A stretch of 64,000 nucleotides of DNA from Siphonodentalium dalli (lineage: Eukaryota > Mollusca > Scaphopoda > Gadilida > Siphonodentaliidae), in NCBI GenBank assembly GCA_032622095.1, contig CP136064.1, positions 219,992,205 through 220,056,204 of the forward strand, given 5' to 3'. The notes under the pieces are model-generated. The model was not told the DNA's origin. It worked only from the letters and a program-made list of their open reading frames with translations, and searched no databases. Made by a program: the position numbers and the translations under genes. This document shows, one piece after another, positions 47,901 to 57,620 of this stretch. Position 1 is the stretch's first letter. Every line of letters starts with the position of its first letter.

Positions 47901-50900
47901 TTTATGTCACTTTTTTTACTTACATTATTATAGAAAACTATAATATCATTAATAAGTACACATTCCATGAATTTTAGATATTTCTCTCTCCAGATAAGGA
48001 ACATTACATTCCCGGCAAAGACAGAATGAAAGCATACTATTTGGAGATTGTGTTTCGATTGCGAGCAAACTCTGTGACGACAATCAGTTTTCAGTTTGAG
48101 AGGACGTACCTTAAATGGACGGAATATCCACCAGATGCAAACCATGGTTTCTACGTTAATTCTGCTGTGATCTCGACTGTACTACCATCACCAGCTAATT
48201 ACACATCGACTCCACAACATTCATCAAGAATTCATTCCATGTGAGTAGAAAACAAGCCTGAAAATATGTTGCCAGACATTTGAAGAATGAGGTCCCCAGA
48301 GGGTGAATTTAGCCTGCACAGCGGGTTAGCATCACCAAATTTATCCTCTGGGGACCTCATTCTTCATGGCTTCATCTGCTACAGGAGACATAAGACATAG
48401 ACACAGATTTATGTTCCCTGATGGTGAAGATGGTGATGTGCACCCTTTGGACGCCTCGGTTTTGCATTGTGTTGTCTGCCAAATCTGTGTGGCCGTCCCA
48501 TTGCTTGTCTGGATTGCGTCCCTCGTCCATCAACAATTTCCTTTGGCACACCATACAGGCCACATCCCTCATCTAATCGTCACCAAACTCCATATGGATC
48601 CTCAATGTTTTTAAAATTTACAGACTTGTTTGGGATCACCTCTAAAAGGAGCTATCAAATTCAAACAATTTTTGATAAAAAACATCACCAGCCATCTTGG
48701 ATTTTACTGTTTGCACCAAAGATCATATGGATCTTCTGAGTGACCACTAGATGGGAGCTATCAAATTTTTCCGATATTCAATCAAAAACATTGCTGCTGG
48801 CTGCTTGGATTTTACTCTTTGCATCACTAAATACTTCGGCATGCCCTACAGCCAACATTTTCTATCCAATCGATCCCAAACTTCATATGGGCTCTTTGGG
48901 TTGACCTCCGGTATTACTTAAACATTTAAACTTACCACATTCCTTATCGCTCCATTGACTGCAATGTTTGACATTATCCCCTCTCCAAGTTGAGATACAG
49001 TGTCATTGACACTTTCATTTTACTTAGAAATCTTGGCATTGTCCAGATAACAACTTGAGCAATATTCAACAGAATTTCTTAATATTTGGTACTTGGCTCT
49101 CATTTGAGAAGAGGCAGACCATGTTTGATATTGTTAGTCATGGTACAATGATTTTTTATGCCCCTTTATCGACTTGGAAATCTTAATTTTTTAATTGTCC
49201 AGATGATAACTTGAGTAGGTCATCGTCAAGTTGGAGTCTAATTTTTCCAGAATTTGACTTCTTTGTTCTTAAAAAAAGCCAACGTCTCAAAAAGCCACCT
49301 CATTTCTGGGGATGTGGGGTCTGTGACCTTTTATGCCCCTTTAATTGTTCAGATACTACAGGCAGACAATAGCAGAGAAACACTCTGAAGATTCATTTGT
49401 AGGGACTCATGGCACTTTCAGTGAGTAATGTGCAAATAATATAAAGGTCTATAAAAACATCATCAGTTTCATTCATCACTAAGAAGGACATGAAAAAATA
49501 GATAAAGTTTGGTCTTATATTCATTATTGATAATTCTCCAATAATAAAATTTTGCATGTTGAAACCATTGTTATGTAAACAAAACTGTTACAGTGATTTG
49601 TCAACAAACATCATTAATTTTGTAGTAAGTACACATATTTTAGTCTGAACTGGTCTGAATATGATATATATATTTTTAGGCAAAAAAAAGGGTTTTGATT
49701 CTCAGGCTTTGCTGCATAAAAAAAAATGGCCCGCAATCGACTATTTTATTTCGATTCTGGATTTCACTGTAGTTGTTAGCCGGTAAAACTAAAATAGGAA
49801 ACTGTCACACGGAAATTAGTTATGTTTCAAATATTGAATATGAGATAAATACAACGGTGTATGTGTGTTCAACAAAAGACCATAGGCAATGATAACTATC
49901 AGGTCTATTGTCACCACAGGCTGTCCAAACCCCCCAAGTTTATTGGTCAGATGTGTTGAATTATTTAAATCTGCGATCAGCAGGAAGTTGGATATTTAAC
50001 GAGTCATTCGCCAACCTGACCTTTGCGACCTTTGCAAAGTAATTAAGTAACCCTGCAAGATAGAGTTTTCCCCCTTGCTACGCTATTGCGATCAAAGGTA
50101 CGCAAACCAAAGCGCAATAGTTTGAAAAGCGGTGTATATTGGCCATGTCTGATTGTTATTAGAAGTTTTATTGTCTATCATCCATTGGGGTACATATACA
50201 GTCTCTAACTAGTCAGCAGAATAAGTGAATCAAGACTTTCTATGATACTTTGGAATATCACCTTATCTTTTTGTTTCAACTGGATTTACATTCCGTATTT
50301 TTATATGAATCGGATATGAAGTTCTGTCCGTCCATCCGTCTGTTTTACTTTCGGTTTCCAGATGATAAATTTAGATAGTCTTAACTTAATGGAATGAAAC
50401 TGATACTGTCAAGTTTCAATTGAACTTTGGTATTGGACTTACATCGGTAATTTCACTGTAACAGTAATGCTTCTATAACAATGTTTTAATATTTGAAATC
50501 GCGTTATCGGAGAGTTATGAATAACGAAAATAAGAACAAGTCAACTTATTTTTACATATACTTGTTGATGATAGTTGTTTGCCAGACTTTTATAAAATTT
50601 ATGTTATTTCACATGAACACATGTCCCTTTAATGAATTCAGCTAATAATTTCAACAACCAGCCTACTATCGCTGATTGGGTCATTATCTCAATCGCAGTG
50701 TGTAAGCCTGTACTAGAGGATTGTCATTGTCTCAATGGTCTGATCGCATTCTTAGTCAGCTTTTCAAACCAGTCACAATTGTAGCCATCTTTTCACCAGC
50801 GATCACTTTTGTAGTTTGCTTTTCATATTTTTCTATAGCTATATATAGTACAAGACTAGTGTTCATATTGTAAGCAGACGAAAAACAAATAACAACTAAA

Positions 50901-52071
50901 ACATTAACCCTTTCTTGATTGGAGTTGAGCTGGTGCAGTATTAAAGATCCTGTGCCAGTGCATTCTCTTATATATGTGAGTCTCCCATAGGCAGCCTCGC
51001 ATATATAAGAGAATGCATTAGCACAGTGTTTTCGCAATATTTCAGAAGCTCCAGTTATGGAGGAGTTAAAGAGATTTTTACAGTACAAGTTTTGAATCGA
51101 TATCATATAACAAGGAAATGGGGAAAAAACCTGATCTTTTCTTGCTCAAATTTTATTCCTAGAATCAACAGTTGCTGCCATTTTGTCGCAAGCGATACTG
51201 GCTATTTAGTGGTCAACCAAGATTTTAAAAGCTGACTACGTATGTGATCGGTACCATGTACATATACAATGACCCCATCAAGCCTGGATATAGTGTGTCT
51301 GATATTTGAAGAATGAGGTCCCCCAAAGGGAGGGCAAGTGTCACCTAATTCACCCTCTGGGGACCTCAATCTGCTTAGGCCTCAACTGCTATGATAGGCC
51401 TAGGATCAGATTGAAGTTCCCCAGTTGAAGTTGGTGATGTTCACCCATAGTCACCTCGATTATGTATTTTATCTTCTGCAAATTAGGGGATATAGTAACA
51501 GGAAATGTAACTAAAAACAATGTTAATTTGAGACAATATATATACCTCCGAAAAGATGAGGTCTAACCAGAATGAGGTCCCCAGAGGGTGAATTTGGTGA
51601 TGCTAGCCCTCTGTGCAGGGTAGCATAACTAAATTCACCCTCTTGGGACCTCATTCTGCAAATGTCAGTCACGCTATATCCAGGCTTGGACCCAGTCCTA
51701 TTATTGTGTCTTATTTCATATTTTCCAGACTGACTGATGATTCTGAGCAGTTCTTTTTGCGTATTCACACTGAAAGTTTACTGGTTTCGTTGCCGACGCC
51801 CGATTTCAGTATGCCGTACAATGTGATCTGTCTTGCATGTACTGTTGTGGCGATTGCCTTTGGATCTCTGCATAACCTCACAACTCGGAACTTTATAGCT
51901 AAAGACCCATCAAAACAAAAGGGAATTATAGAGAAAATCAAGAATAGATTCAGGAGAGCGCCTCCTGAGGAAAAGCTTGATGCAAAAAATTCAGAAGAAA
52001 AAACAGAGGAAGAATCTAAGACTGGAGATGATTCTGATGGAGATAAAAAATCAGAAGGAAAGATAGATTGA
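29791..52071 (+). CDS. PIGT: PIGT, GPI transamidase component PIG-T, ten exons, complete
   Basis: Exons are 29791-29980, 32761-32938, 34472-34709, 37219-37305, 40749-40818, 44674-44768, 45465-45666, 47110-47262, 47994-48240 and 51729-52071. They sum to 1803 bp, 600 residues plus stop, against 578 in human. PIG-T is an ER membrane subunit of the complex that swaps a C-terminal peptide for a GPI anchor. Seen: hydrophobic signal peptide (residues 8-21), HYRLFPK (66-72), LHLSMTQG (86-93), GAEMWVWFQ (110-118), [14 protein letters not shown] (186-199), [11 protein letters not shown] and [21 protein letters not shown] (508-522) and a membrane segment at about 518-535. Cys186 matches the human cysteine that forms a disulfide with the protease subunit PIGK. 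The C-terminal tail is longer and more acidic than in human. The ATG has AAC before and G after it, a strong context. Confidence 0.96.
30040..30595 (+). repeat. GAT/GAC trinucleotide microsatellite in PIGT intron 1
   Basis: About 550 bp of imperfect gatgatgacgat repeats starting 60 bp past the exon 1 donor. It creates spurious Asp- and Met-rich frames on the plus strand and His/Ser/Ile-rich ones on the minus strand. Confidence 0.92.
30960..31855. mobile_element. Family F foldback complex (AGCTGGCTAC modules)
   Basis: Left ends tgatggggtccttgtcac (30973) and cgatggggtcattgtcac (31158), with right complements near 31630 and 31850, suggest two nested copies. Each arm has two or three copies of a module, aaaagctggctac plus about three bases and tgtgatc. 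A related copy is at 50720-51280. Confidence 0.75.
32761..32938 (+). CDS. PIGT: PIGT exon 2
   Basis: The acceptor TTTTCTACAG precedes TTTCCCACTAC; the donor is GTAAGT after CTCGAAA. Encodes [14 protein letters not shown] through [13 protein letters not shown], the most conserved N-terminal block of the family. Confidence 0.95.
33340..33500. mobile_element. Family C fragment in PIGT intron 2
   Basis: gcagaatgaggttcccagag and its complement around gctagcccactgtgttggat, ending in tgtcagacac. Only the right half of the element remains. Confidence 0.75.
33981..34060. repeat. Foldback hairpin, about 36-bp arms
   Basis: tgtgggacgtttctcctaat and cgagggctaaatatcca are answered by tggatattcagccctc and attaggagaaacgtcccaca. 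One further half-copy lies at 34275-34310. Confidence 0.85.
34472..34709 (+). CDS. PIGT: PIGT exon 3: [14 protein letters not shown] block
   Basis: The acceptor TTGCCTTACAG precedes TATTGATCAG; the donor is GTAAAT after AATCTAAG. Encodes [28 protein letters not shown] and [14 protein letters not shown]. Contains Cys186, the expected partner of the PIGK cysteine. Confidence 0.96.
35057..36229. mobile_element. hAT-like element with 8-bp TSD GAGGTTAC
   Basis: The element is 35065-36221. Ends TAGTGCTGG and CCAGCCCTA are inverted, with GAGGTTAC on each side. Subterminal atatcgtc repeats. Holds an internal perfect palindrome near 35740-35788 (atttccagttgtcaagcgac and complement). Confidence 0.88.
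37219..37305 (+). CDS. PIGT: PIGT exon 4
   Basis: An 87-bp phase-0 exon between TTTTTCAG and GTGAGG. Encodes [20 protein letters not shown] and ends RPICQ, aligning with AGLSVLLKADRLF and RPVCR in human. Confidence 0.92.
37728..37830. repeat. Foldback repeat in PIGT intron 4
   Basis: ggataatattcgaagcagat with ggattcggtaaaagaatcaa is answered by ttgattcttgaccgaattcc and gctgagaatattatcc. Confidence 0.75.
38559..39823. mobile_element. Inverted-repeat element, aaaaaataggtgtgtttggg ends
   Basis: aaaaaataggtgtgtttggg near 38566 is matched by cccaaacacacctatttttt near 39790. The interior has palindromic atcgcgatacgtatcg. No confident TSD or transposase frame. Superfamily not assigned. Confidence 0.7.
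40749..40818 (+). CDS. PIGT: PIGT exon 5
   Basis: Lies between TGTTGCAG and GTAAGT, 70 bp, leaving one base. Encodes [20 protein letters not shown], aligning with the human segment ending ELRQTLSVVFD. Confidence 0.9.
40845..41061. mobile_element. TTAA-flanked piggyBac-like palindromic MITE (family D)
   Basis: TTAACCCTTTCAATGCCAAG to ggcactgaaagggttaa, near-identical to 5300-5514, with centre gagctcttagagctc. Starts 26 bp past PIGT exon 5. Confidence 0.9.
41433..43383. mobile_element. hAT-like element with 8-bp TSD ATTACCAC, itself split by a second one
   Basis: The outer element is 41441-43375. Ends TAAAGCTGCACAGTATTG and ATATCGTGCATCCTA are imperfect inverted repeats, and ATTACCAC flanks both sides. 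Subterminal atatcga repeats at both ends. Without the nested copy it is about 960 bp. Confidence 0.85.
41530..42513. mobile_element. Nested hAT-like element with 8-bp TSD GTGTTTTC
   Basis: The element is 41538-42505. TAGGGTTGCCAC and GTGGCAAGCCTA are inverted, and GTGTTTTC flanks both sides. Subterminal tagtcgattaatcg repeats. No transposase frame. Confidence 0.93.
43752..44068 (+). mobile_element. tRNA-like SINE segment between two 90-bp direct repeats
   Basis: A tRNA-like core at about 43871-43950 has a box-A-like ggtggccgtgtggtattgac and a perfect T-loop box B ggttcgaatcc. It is flanked by direct copies (about 43755-43840 and 43979-44065) sharing aataggcacctggtgtgttg and gcatgttcaaagggcaatg. 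The acceptor stem does not pair, so it is not a working tRNA gene. Confidence 0.7.
44674..44768 (+). CDS. PIGT: PIGT exon 6
   Basis: Lies between TTTCCAG and GTAAGA. Encodes [20 protein letters not shown] then [12 protein letters not shown], aligning with [20 protein letters not shown] and SRVYVD in human. Confidence 0.92.
44844..45028. mobile_element. TA-flanked foldback MITE, family A, copy 6
   Basis: TACAGTATGCCCTAAATAAT to GGGCATTACTGTA. The centre is shortened relative to other copies. Lies in PIGT intron 6, which is only about 700 bp. Confidence 0.9.
45465..45666 (+). CDS. PIGT: PIGT exon 7
   Basis: Lies between TCTCCAG and GTATGT. Encodes [16 protein letters not shown] through [10 protein letters not shown]. 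Less conserved than its neighbours, as in the family, but in exact phase. Confidence 0.9.
45930..46755 (-). mobile_element. 814-bp inverted-repeat element with 6-bp TSD TGAAAG and decayed BED-finger fragment
   Basis: The element is 45936-46749. CAGTCCTCCTCATGAAG and CTTCCTGAGGAGGACTG are inverted, and TGAAAG flanks both sides. On the minus strand about 46510-46260 reads [17 protein letters not shown], then after a frame break [13 protein letters not shown] and WHLNTKSHL. The spacing C-x2-C ... H-x5-H fits a BED-type zinc finger as in transposase N-termini. Broken and non-functional. A 6-bp duplication is not typical of hAT. Confidence 0.7.
46930..47037. mobile_element. Family C fragment in PIGT intron 7
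   Basis: gtccccacagtgaatttggt with complement and right end attctgcaaatgtcagacac. The left part is lost. Confidence 0.7.
47110..47262 (+). CDS. PIGT: PIGT exon 8
   Basis: Lies between AATTATAG and GTAAGT. Encodes [17 protein letters not shown] and [17 protein letters not shown], aligning with GYGLQKGELSTLLYN and DTVPWYLRLYVHTL in human. Confidence 0.93.
47319..47571. mobile_element. TTAA-flanked palindromic MITE, hybrid D/B type
   Basis: TTAACCCTTTGAGTGCCAGG to ggcactcaaagggttaa, with ggccgatctcatcggcc and the tgcattctcttatatatgcg core palindrome. Starts 57 bp past PIGT exon 8. Confidence 0.9.
47994..48240 (+). CDS. PIGT: PIGT exon 9
   Basis: Lies between TCTCTCCAG and GTGAGT. Encodes [49 protein letters not shown] and LPSPANYTS. 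The FER...LKWTEY...DPNHGFYV signature of PIG-T is clear. Confidence 0.95.
48267..48370. mobile_element. Family C palindrome in PIGT intron 9
   Basis: gaatgaggtccccagagggt and complement, with a short centre. Begins about 27 bp past exon 9. Confidence 0.75.
48480..48930. repeat. Dispersed repeat family G, inverted relative to 5521-6010
   Basis: Contains accaaactccatatggatcc, ggattttactctttgcatca and gggttgacctccg. These recur at 5.5-6.0 kb on the other strand. Confidence 0.6.
48931..50710. other. PIGT intron 9, no feature recognised
   Basis: No exon, RNA gene or clear repeat. Text such as 'ccagataacaacttgagc' recurs in diverged form nearby (near 49200 and 50350), hinting at an old tandem repeat. 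Confidence 0.35.
50720..51280. mobile_element. Family F element with a TTAA-type MITE inside
   Basis: tctgatcgcattcttagtca and tcacaattgtagcc at the left, with taaaagctgactacgtatgt, gatcggtacc and aatgaccccatca at the right. The family B MITE 50904-51069 (TTAACCCTTTCTTGATTGG to atggaggagttaa) lies within. Confidence 0.7.
50904..51069. mobile_element. TTAA-flanked palindromic MITE, family B
   Basis: TTAA at both ends. Core palindrome cagtgcattctcttatatat around ctcccataggcagcctc. Confidence 0.85.
51280..51687. mobile_element. Family C element just before PIGT exon 10
   Basis: Inverted ends aagcctggatatagtgtgtc and cacgctatatccaggctt bracket two gaggtcccc-type palindromes. Possible degenerate 8-bp duplication (GACCCCAT / GACCCAGT). 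Ends about 40 bp before the exon 10 acceptor. Confidence 0.82.
51729..52071 (+). CDS. PIGT: PIGT exon 10: membrane anchor and acidic tail
   Basis: The acceptor ATTTTCCAG precedes ACTGACTGATG, completing a split isoleucine codon. Encodes [20 protein letters not shown], then [20 protein letters not shown] (membrane segment) and a cytosolic tail of about 60 residues. The tail is first basic ([13 protein letters not shown]), then very acidic. Stop is TGA at 52069-52071. Confidence 0.95.
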
Positions 52072-52166
52072 ATGACACATCACATGAATTCATCTAGGCA
52101 ATAGCTGATACCTTGGCAAAGATTCAGGCAAATATGAATTTTGCCTAGAGTTCAAGGAATTGGCCA

Positions 52167-52176
52167 AATAAATAAA
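52167..52176 (+). promoter_or_regulatory. Candidate PIGT polyadenylation signal
   Basis: Two overlapping AATAAA hexamers (AATAAATAAA) lie about 95 bp past the PIGT stop. A further AATAAA at 52341-52346 is an alternative. Which is used cannot be told from sequence alone. Confidence 0.5.
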
Positions 52177-52419
52177 CATTCCTTATTCTCAGGCACCTCC
52201 CTCATCACTGAAACATTCTTTTAAAAAGCCTCATAAAATATTTTTCTCCAAATTTGCTGTTAGAAATATTGGATTTGAACAATGAAATTTAACTTGTTTT
52301 GTTTTTGGACTATGTTATCCAGATTTTGAGAAAAAAATTAAATAAATAGCCTCCCTCCATTATCTCAAAATTGAGATATAATTGCCTGAGAACACATATA
52401 TTTTATTTTATTGGCCTTT

Positions 52420-52613
52420 GGCCATTTCATGACAGGAACTGCGCTGGTGCAGCATTAAAGATCCTGTGCCAGTGCATTTTCTTATAAATGTGCATTGTTA
52501 GGCCAATGCATTCTCTTCTATATGCAAGGTTCCCTATGAGAGACTCTCATTTGTAAGAGAATGTATTGGCACAGGGTTTTTTTCTTCAGGAAGCTCCCAT
52601 CATGGAAGGGTTA
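52420..52613. mobile_element. Family B palindromic MITE, left end decayed
   Basis: atttcatgacaggaactgcg to cccatcatggaagggttaa with two core palindromes. Confidence 0.78.
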
Positions 52614-53116
52614 AAAGTAATCAATCTCTTGGCAGTTTCTCTGGGTATAAGATTCTAATTTTAATATTAATAGCCTATTTGCCAAGGTGGGTTCTTCAAT
52701 CAATGCATAAAATATTGCCTAGGCTATTTTGTGGTGAAATATCAGGCCTGATAGCTAATATGATAATAACTTGCTTGAACTGGCGACATGAAATAATTCA
52801 TGAGAGGCAGGAATTTTGTACAAACACCTGAGCATATTTTAAAAATAGTCCCTGCCTTCGGATGAATTATTTTACATCACAAGTTCAACCAAGTGATTAT
52901 TCTGTTTATTATATTCCACTATAAACATCTGATTTACCAGAAATCCAAATAGTACGGCCATTATACCATGACTCATAAATTTTAATAGCATGTGTGAATA
53001 CATAACACGCTAGATAAAGTGACATAATTCACTAGTGAAATTATTGTTGATAATCACTCGAGAAATCAAGGTAAATTACACATAGGAATGTAATAACAGG
53101 GAGTATAAAATTACTG

Positions 53117-53514
53117 ATTGAATTCAGCCTTGAAAAAGTGTGTCTGCCATTTACAGAATGAGGTCCACAGAGGGTGAATTTAGTGACGCGATCCCATACT
53201 GCTTAGGCCTCATCTTCTATCTATACAAGTATCTCAAATTAACTTGTTTTTAGTCCTTCGGTTTCTATATCCCTTAATTTTCACAAGATAAATTGAATAA
53301 TCGAGGTGTCTAATGGGTGAATGTCATCAACTTCAACTGGGGAATTTCAATCTGATCCTAGATTTCCCATATCAGTTGTGGCCTAAGCAGAATCAGGTTC
53401 CCAGAGGGTGAATAAGGTGATGCTAGCCCACTGCGGGATTGCGTCACTAAATCCACTCTCTGGGGACCTCATTCTGCAAATTTCAGACACACTATATCCA
53501 GGCTTGATTGAATT
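53117..53514. mobile_element. Family C element with 8-bp TSD ATTGAATT
   Basis: The element is 53125-53506 (382 bp). Ends CAGCCTTGAAAAAGTGTG and CACACTATATCCAGGCTTG are imperfect inverted repeats. ATTGAATT flanks both sides. This copy suggests that family C is hAT-like. Confidence 0.82.
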
Positions 53515-54689
53515 ATAAAAGGAAGAAAGGAAAGAATGAATGCTGTTTGGATAAAAACTAGATTGTAGAATGAAAGAGAATTGAATGATCAATGAACGAA
53601 GGATAGATTAAAAATTAGAAAAAGGATGAAGAGTTACTGAATGGAAGATTCTTAGAATTGAATGTGTATTTGATATACATGATACTATTAGAGATTGATT
53701 GAAGGAAGGAAAATTATTATAGTATGAATGATCAAAGTTTTGTTTATGAGTCCATTGTTATTTTTGTCTGCTGTGCAGTTTATATTGAATTGAAGTTTAA
53801 ATTTCAAAAGATGGGAGTCAGCCTCAGTCGGGGTTCCAAATTTTATATTGTTTTTGCATATACAATAAAATTATTAGTCAAGGATCAATGGTAACCAATT
53901 TTCAGGTATGCATAAATTGGTGTTTTGGAAGGAAATGAGCCACATGTCAGATAGTGACGAATAGAGATTTATGTAGTTTTGTTGTAAAATATATGTGGTG
54001 TGTGGGATTTTGACGCCATCCGTCAGGGCTTAAAATTGGTATGAAAATCAGAATCGATTCTCGCAAATGATTCTCGCAAAGTTAAACATGAGAATCAAGT
54101 TTGATTCTCGCATACATACATGTATCTCCGCTTTGTTATATAAAGACATCATATTACAAGTTACTATAATAGGCCAGGGTGATATTTTTTCAATTGGCCA
54201 AACATAAATTGAAAACTATACATGTACACTAAATATTGCAATTCTACATTCCTGTCACAATCACATCAACTCATTTGACTGAAGATACAGGGGGGGGGTA
54301 AACTTTTTAAGATTTGAAAGTAAGATATTACTGTTGAGAAATTGACTCAGTCCATTGAATTTTCAAAACTTTCCCAGGGGATGCTCTTCAAAACGTCTCT
54401 AACATGGAACGAGTGATACACCATACCCCTCCCAACCAACTGGCATAATCAGAATTTGATTTTGATTCTCGTACCCTCAAACATGTGATCAGCTTTGATT
54501 CTCGCAAAAATGGATGGATTTTTAAGGCCTTATCCTTAAAGCCTAATGATCTACTCATGAAGGATTTGAACATTATACATAATGAGTATGAGAAATAAGT
54601 TTGCATATTTTATCATCTCACTGTTTTCATCTGTTTGTGCCTGTGAAAATATTAACCCTCAAACCTACCATGAACACCACAATAGGCTT
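53515..54689. other. Intergenic, no gene recognised
   Basis: Between 54028 and 54520 there are repeated gattctcgcaaa motifs; cagggcttaaaat matches a fragment at 24745, probably an old transposon. The short frame near 54582 with a hydrophobic start has no support. Confidence 0.35.
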
Positions 54690-55077
54690 AAAACCCTAGT
54701 TTTTGTTGATTTGTCATCTGTTTCAAGACATAGACTACACTACACCTCTTTAGAGCATCAGTAATATTATATTTGGAAGCAAACTGTTCTGTCTGTTTCT
54801 GGATACTTCGGCAATCATTGTTTGAACACTGATCAATAATAAAGCATGTGTTGTTAAAAGTTGGTGAATTTAATAGCTTCACCCAGCTTTTTACTAAATA
54901 CTCATTAACGACTAATTCCCTTAGGAAATGTTCAGATAATATGTTCAACAAACGACCTATGGAAAATTTCCCCACCAATGAATAGGAATTCTTCTGAATT
55001 TGTATTATCTGTTTTTCTGCCTGCTGTCTGCTTATATTTCTTGAACATCCCTCCAGCTGAATAATAGACAAATCCAA
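54690..55077 (-). CDS. Unrecognised 129-codon minus-strand ORF, repeat family I (relative at 6120-6434)
   Basis: The frame reads MDLSIIQLEGCSRNISRQQA and continues with GRLLNILSEHFLRELVVNEY, SPTFNNTCFIIDQCSNNDCR and SKYNITDALKRC. A tattattcag just before the LEGCSRN codons could act as a splice acceptor. The same blocks occur, frameshifted, at 6120-6434, so the sequence is a repeated coding segment or a transposon piece. No known domain recognised. Confidence 0.35.
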
Positions 55078-55099
55078 TATATACTTTTAGTAAAGTTTT

Positions 55100-57420
55100 T
55101 TAGTCTTATAGTTTGATGAGGGACGGTGGGCGGGCGGCGGACTAGCGGGCGGGGCGGGCGACGTGTTTTGCTTATAACTCAACCGTTTATTGACGGATTA
55201 AAAAAAATCGGGTTCGTCCGCACATTTATTACAGAGTTATGGCCCTTTGCCATTTTTCACTGATTTTAGGCTCGTTAGCGCAACAACTTCAACAAACGTT
55301 ATCTGATTCGATTGAAATTTGGGATATAGGTGTCTCCCAAGAATATCTCGGACGAGTTCGAAAACCGGCCTGGTCCGGTAAAATTTGATAGAGTTATGGC
55401 CCTTAATTAGTCATTTTTCACGAATTTTCAGCTCGTTAGCGCGATAACTTCAACAAACGTTATCCGATTTGATTGAAATTTGGTATATAGGTGTCTCCCA
55501 AGAATATCTCGGACGAGTTCCAAAACTGGCCTGGTCCGATAAAATTTGATAGAGTTATGGCCCTTAATTAGTCATTTTTCACGAATTTTCAGCTCGTTAG
55601 CGCGATAACTTCAACAAACGTTATCCGATTTGATTGAAATTTGGTATATAGGTGTCTCCCAAGAATATCTCGGACGAGTTCCAAAACTGGCCTGGTCCGA
55701 TAAAATTTGATAGAGTTATAGCCCTTAATTAGTCATTTTTCACGAATTTTCAGCTCGTTAGCGCGATAACTTCAACAAACGTTATCCGATTTGATTGAAA
55801 TTTGGTATATAGGTGTCTCCCAAGAATATCTCGGATGAGTTCGAAAACCGGCCTGGTCCGATAAAATTTGATAGAGTTATGGTTCTTAATTAGTCATTTT
55901 TCACGAATTTTCAGCTCGTTAGTGCGATAACTTCAACAAACGTCCTCCGATTTGTTTAAAATTTGGAATAGACATACTTGCCAAGAATATTTCGGACAAG
56001 TTCGAAAACCAGCCTGGCCCGATTTGATGGAGTTATGGCCCTTAATTAGTCATTTTTCGATTTTACCTATTAATTAGTCTACCGATACTGATGCACACCA
56101 ATTGGCGGTAGACACCGGCGGTAAGCCACCGAAAACGAGACACAGCATCTCTGATGCCACCTCTTGTTTTTTTATCAAAAACTCGACTGATGGTTTGACA
56201 AGGGACGGTTCAGGAGTCCGGGTGAACCTAAACCTATATAACATAGCCGTTTATTGATGGCTTCTGACAAATTTTGGTATGTGAGTTTATTGTTATGTGC
56301 TGCACACAGAAAATCGGGCCCGCCCCAACTTTCTAACCAGAGTTATGGCACTTGTTTCTTGTTATAGAAATTTGATGTCCTTTAGTGTGATAACTTCAAC
56401 AAACGTCAACCAATTTCATTCATATTTTGTATATGGATCTTTCATAACAATATCTTTTTAGAGTTCGAAAAAAAGGTTTGTCCCATTTTTTACTTTAGTT
56501 ACGGCCTTTAGTTTGTCTATTTTTAGCAATTTTATGACCATTAGTGCAATTACTCAAATAAACGTCAATCTATTCTATTCATATCTGATATATGGACGTT
56601 GAACAACAATATTTAGAATGAGTTTGAAAAACATGTTTGTCTGATATTTTTCACATGACTTATGGCCCTTAGTTTGTCTATTTTTTAGCTATTTTATTAC
56701 CGTTAGTGAAATAACTTGAACAAACGTCAACTGATTCCAATCATATGTGGTATATGCATCATTCACAACAATATCTTGATAGGTTTCGAAAACCAGATTT
56801 GTCCTATTTTTAGTAATGTTATTTTTTTCATTTTTCAAAAATTTGACTAATACGGTTTGATGAGGGATGGTTGGCGGGTATCCGGGGAGGCGGCCCTGTA
56901 CCTGTATAACATTTATTGATAGATTTAATAAAAAATTTGTTATGTTAGTTTATTATCATGTGCTGCACACAAATCTGGTCCGCCCAACTTTCTAACCAGT
57001 CATGGAACTTGTTTCTAGTTATAGCAATTTTATGTCCATTAGCGCAATAAAATGAATGAACGTCAACTATTTTCATTCATATTGGTATATGGATCTTTCA
57101 TAACAATATCTTGATCGAGTTCGAAAACCAGGTTTGTCTGATTTTGTTTACCTAAGTTACAGCCTTTGTGTTGTCTATTTTAAGCAATTTTAGCAAAATT
57201 TATGTGTGATAGCGTGATAACTTGAACAAACATTAATCAATTTCAATCATATTTCGTGGATCTTTCACAACAATATATCGAACGAATTTGAAAACCAGGT
57301 TTGTCCAAATTATTTTTACCTGTTACAGCCCTTTAATAGTTCGTCTATTTAGCAATTTTAGGAAAATAACTACGAGTGAGTGAAGCGGACAATGATAAAT
57401 TTTTGCACATGTTATGTTAA
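55100..57420 (+). repeat. Large mollusc-style repeat with 161-bp tandem core
   Basis: Three openings of the type gtttgatgagggacgg (55115, 56190, 56862) start related blocks. The first contains the regular array listed separately; the later two hold diverged versions with cttcaacaaacgtcaa and gttatggcccttagtttgtc. Confidence 0.75.
55260..56060 (+). repeat. 161-bp tandem repeat, about five copies
   Basis: gctcgttagcg starts at 55270, 55431, 55592, 55753 and 55914 (with one t variant), exactly 161 bp apart. The middle copies are nearly identical; the outer ones diverge. Confidence 0.93.
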
Positions 57421-57620
57421 ATGTGCATACTGTATACACCCGTCAGTCAGTAAGCCCATCCCTGAGGATAAGCCCAGTCTATGTTTTTGCTAGCAATTTG
57501 TTGAATCATCCCTGAAATCAGACCTTGGATCTTTAAATGAGCGCTTCAGAAACAACCAATAGTTATATAATTATATACCAGATCTAATGGGTAGATTTGT
57601 AATTGGAAGACACGGCGGTG

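Noticed and set aside
55260-56060. CRISPR-like array
   Set aside because: The 161-bp units are contiguous with no unique spacers, and the genome is eukaryotic.
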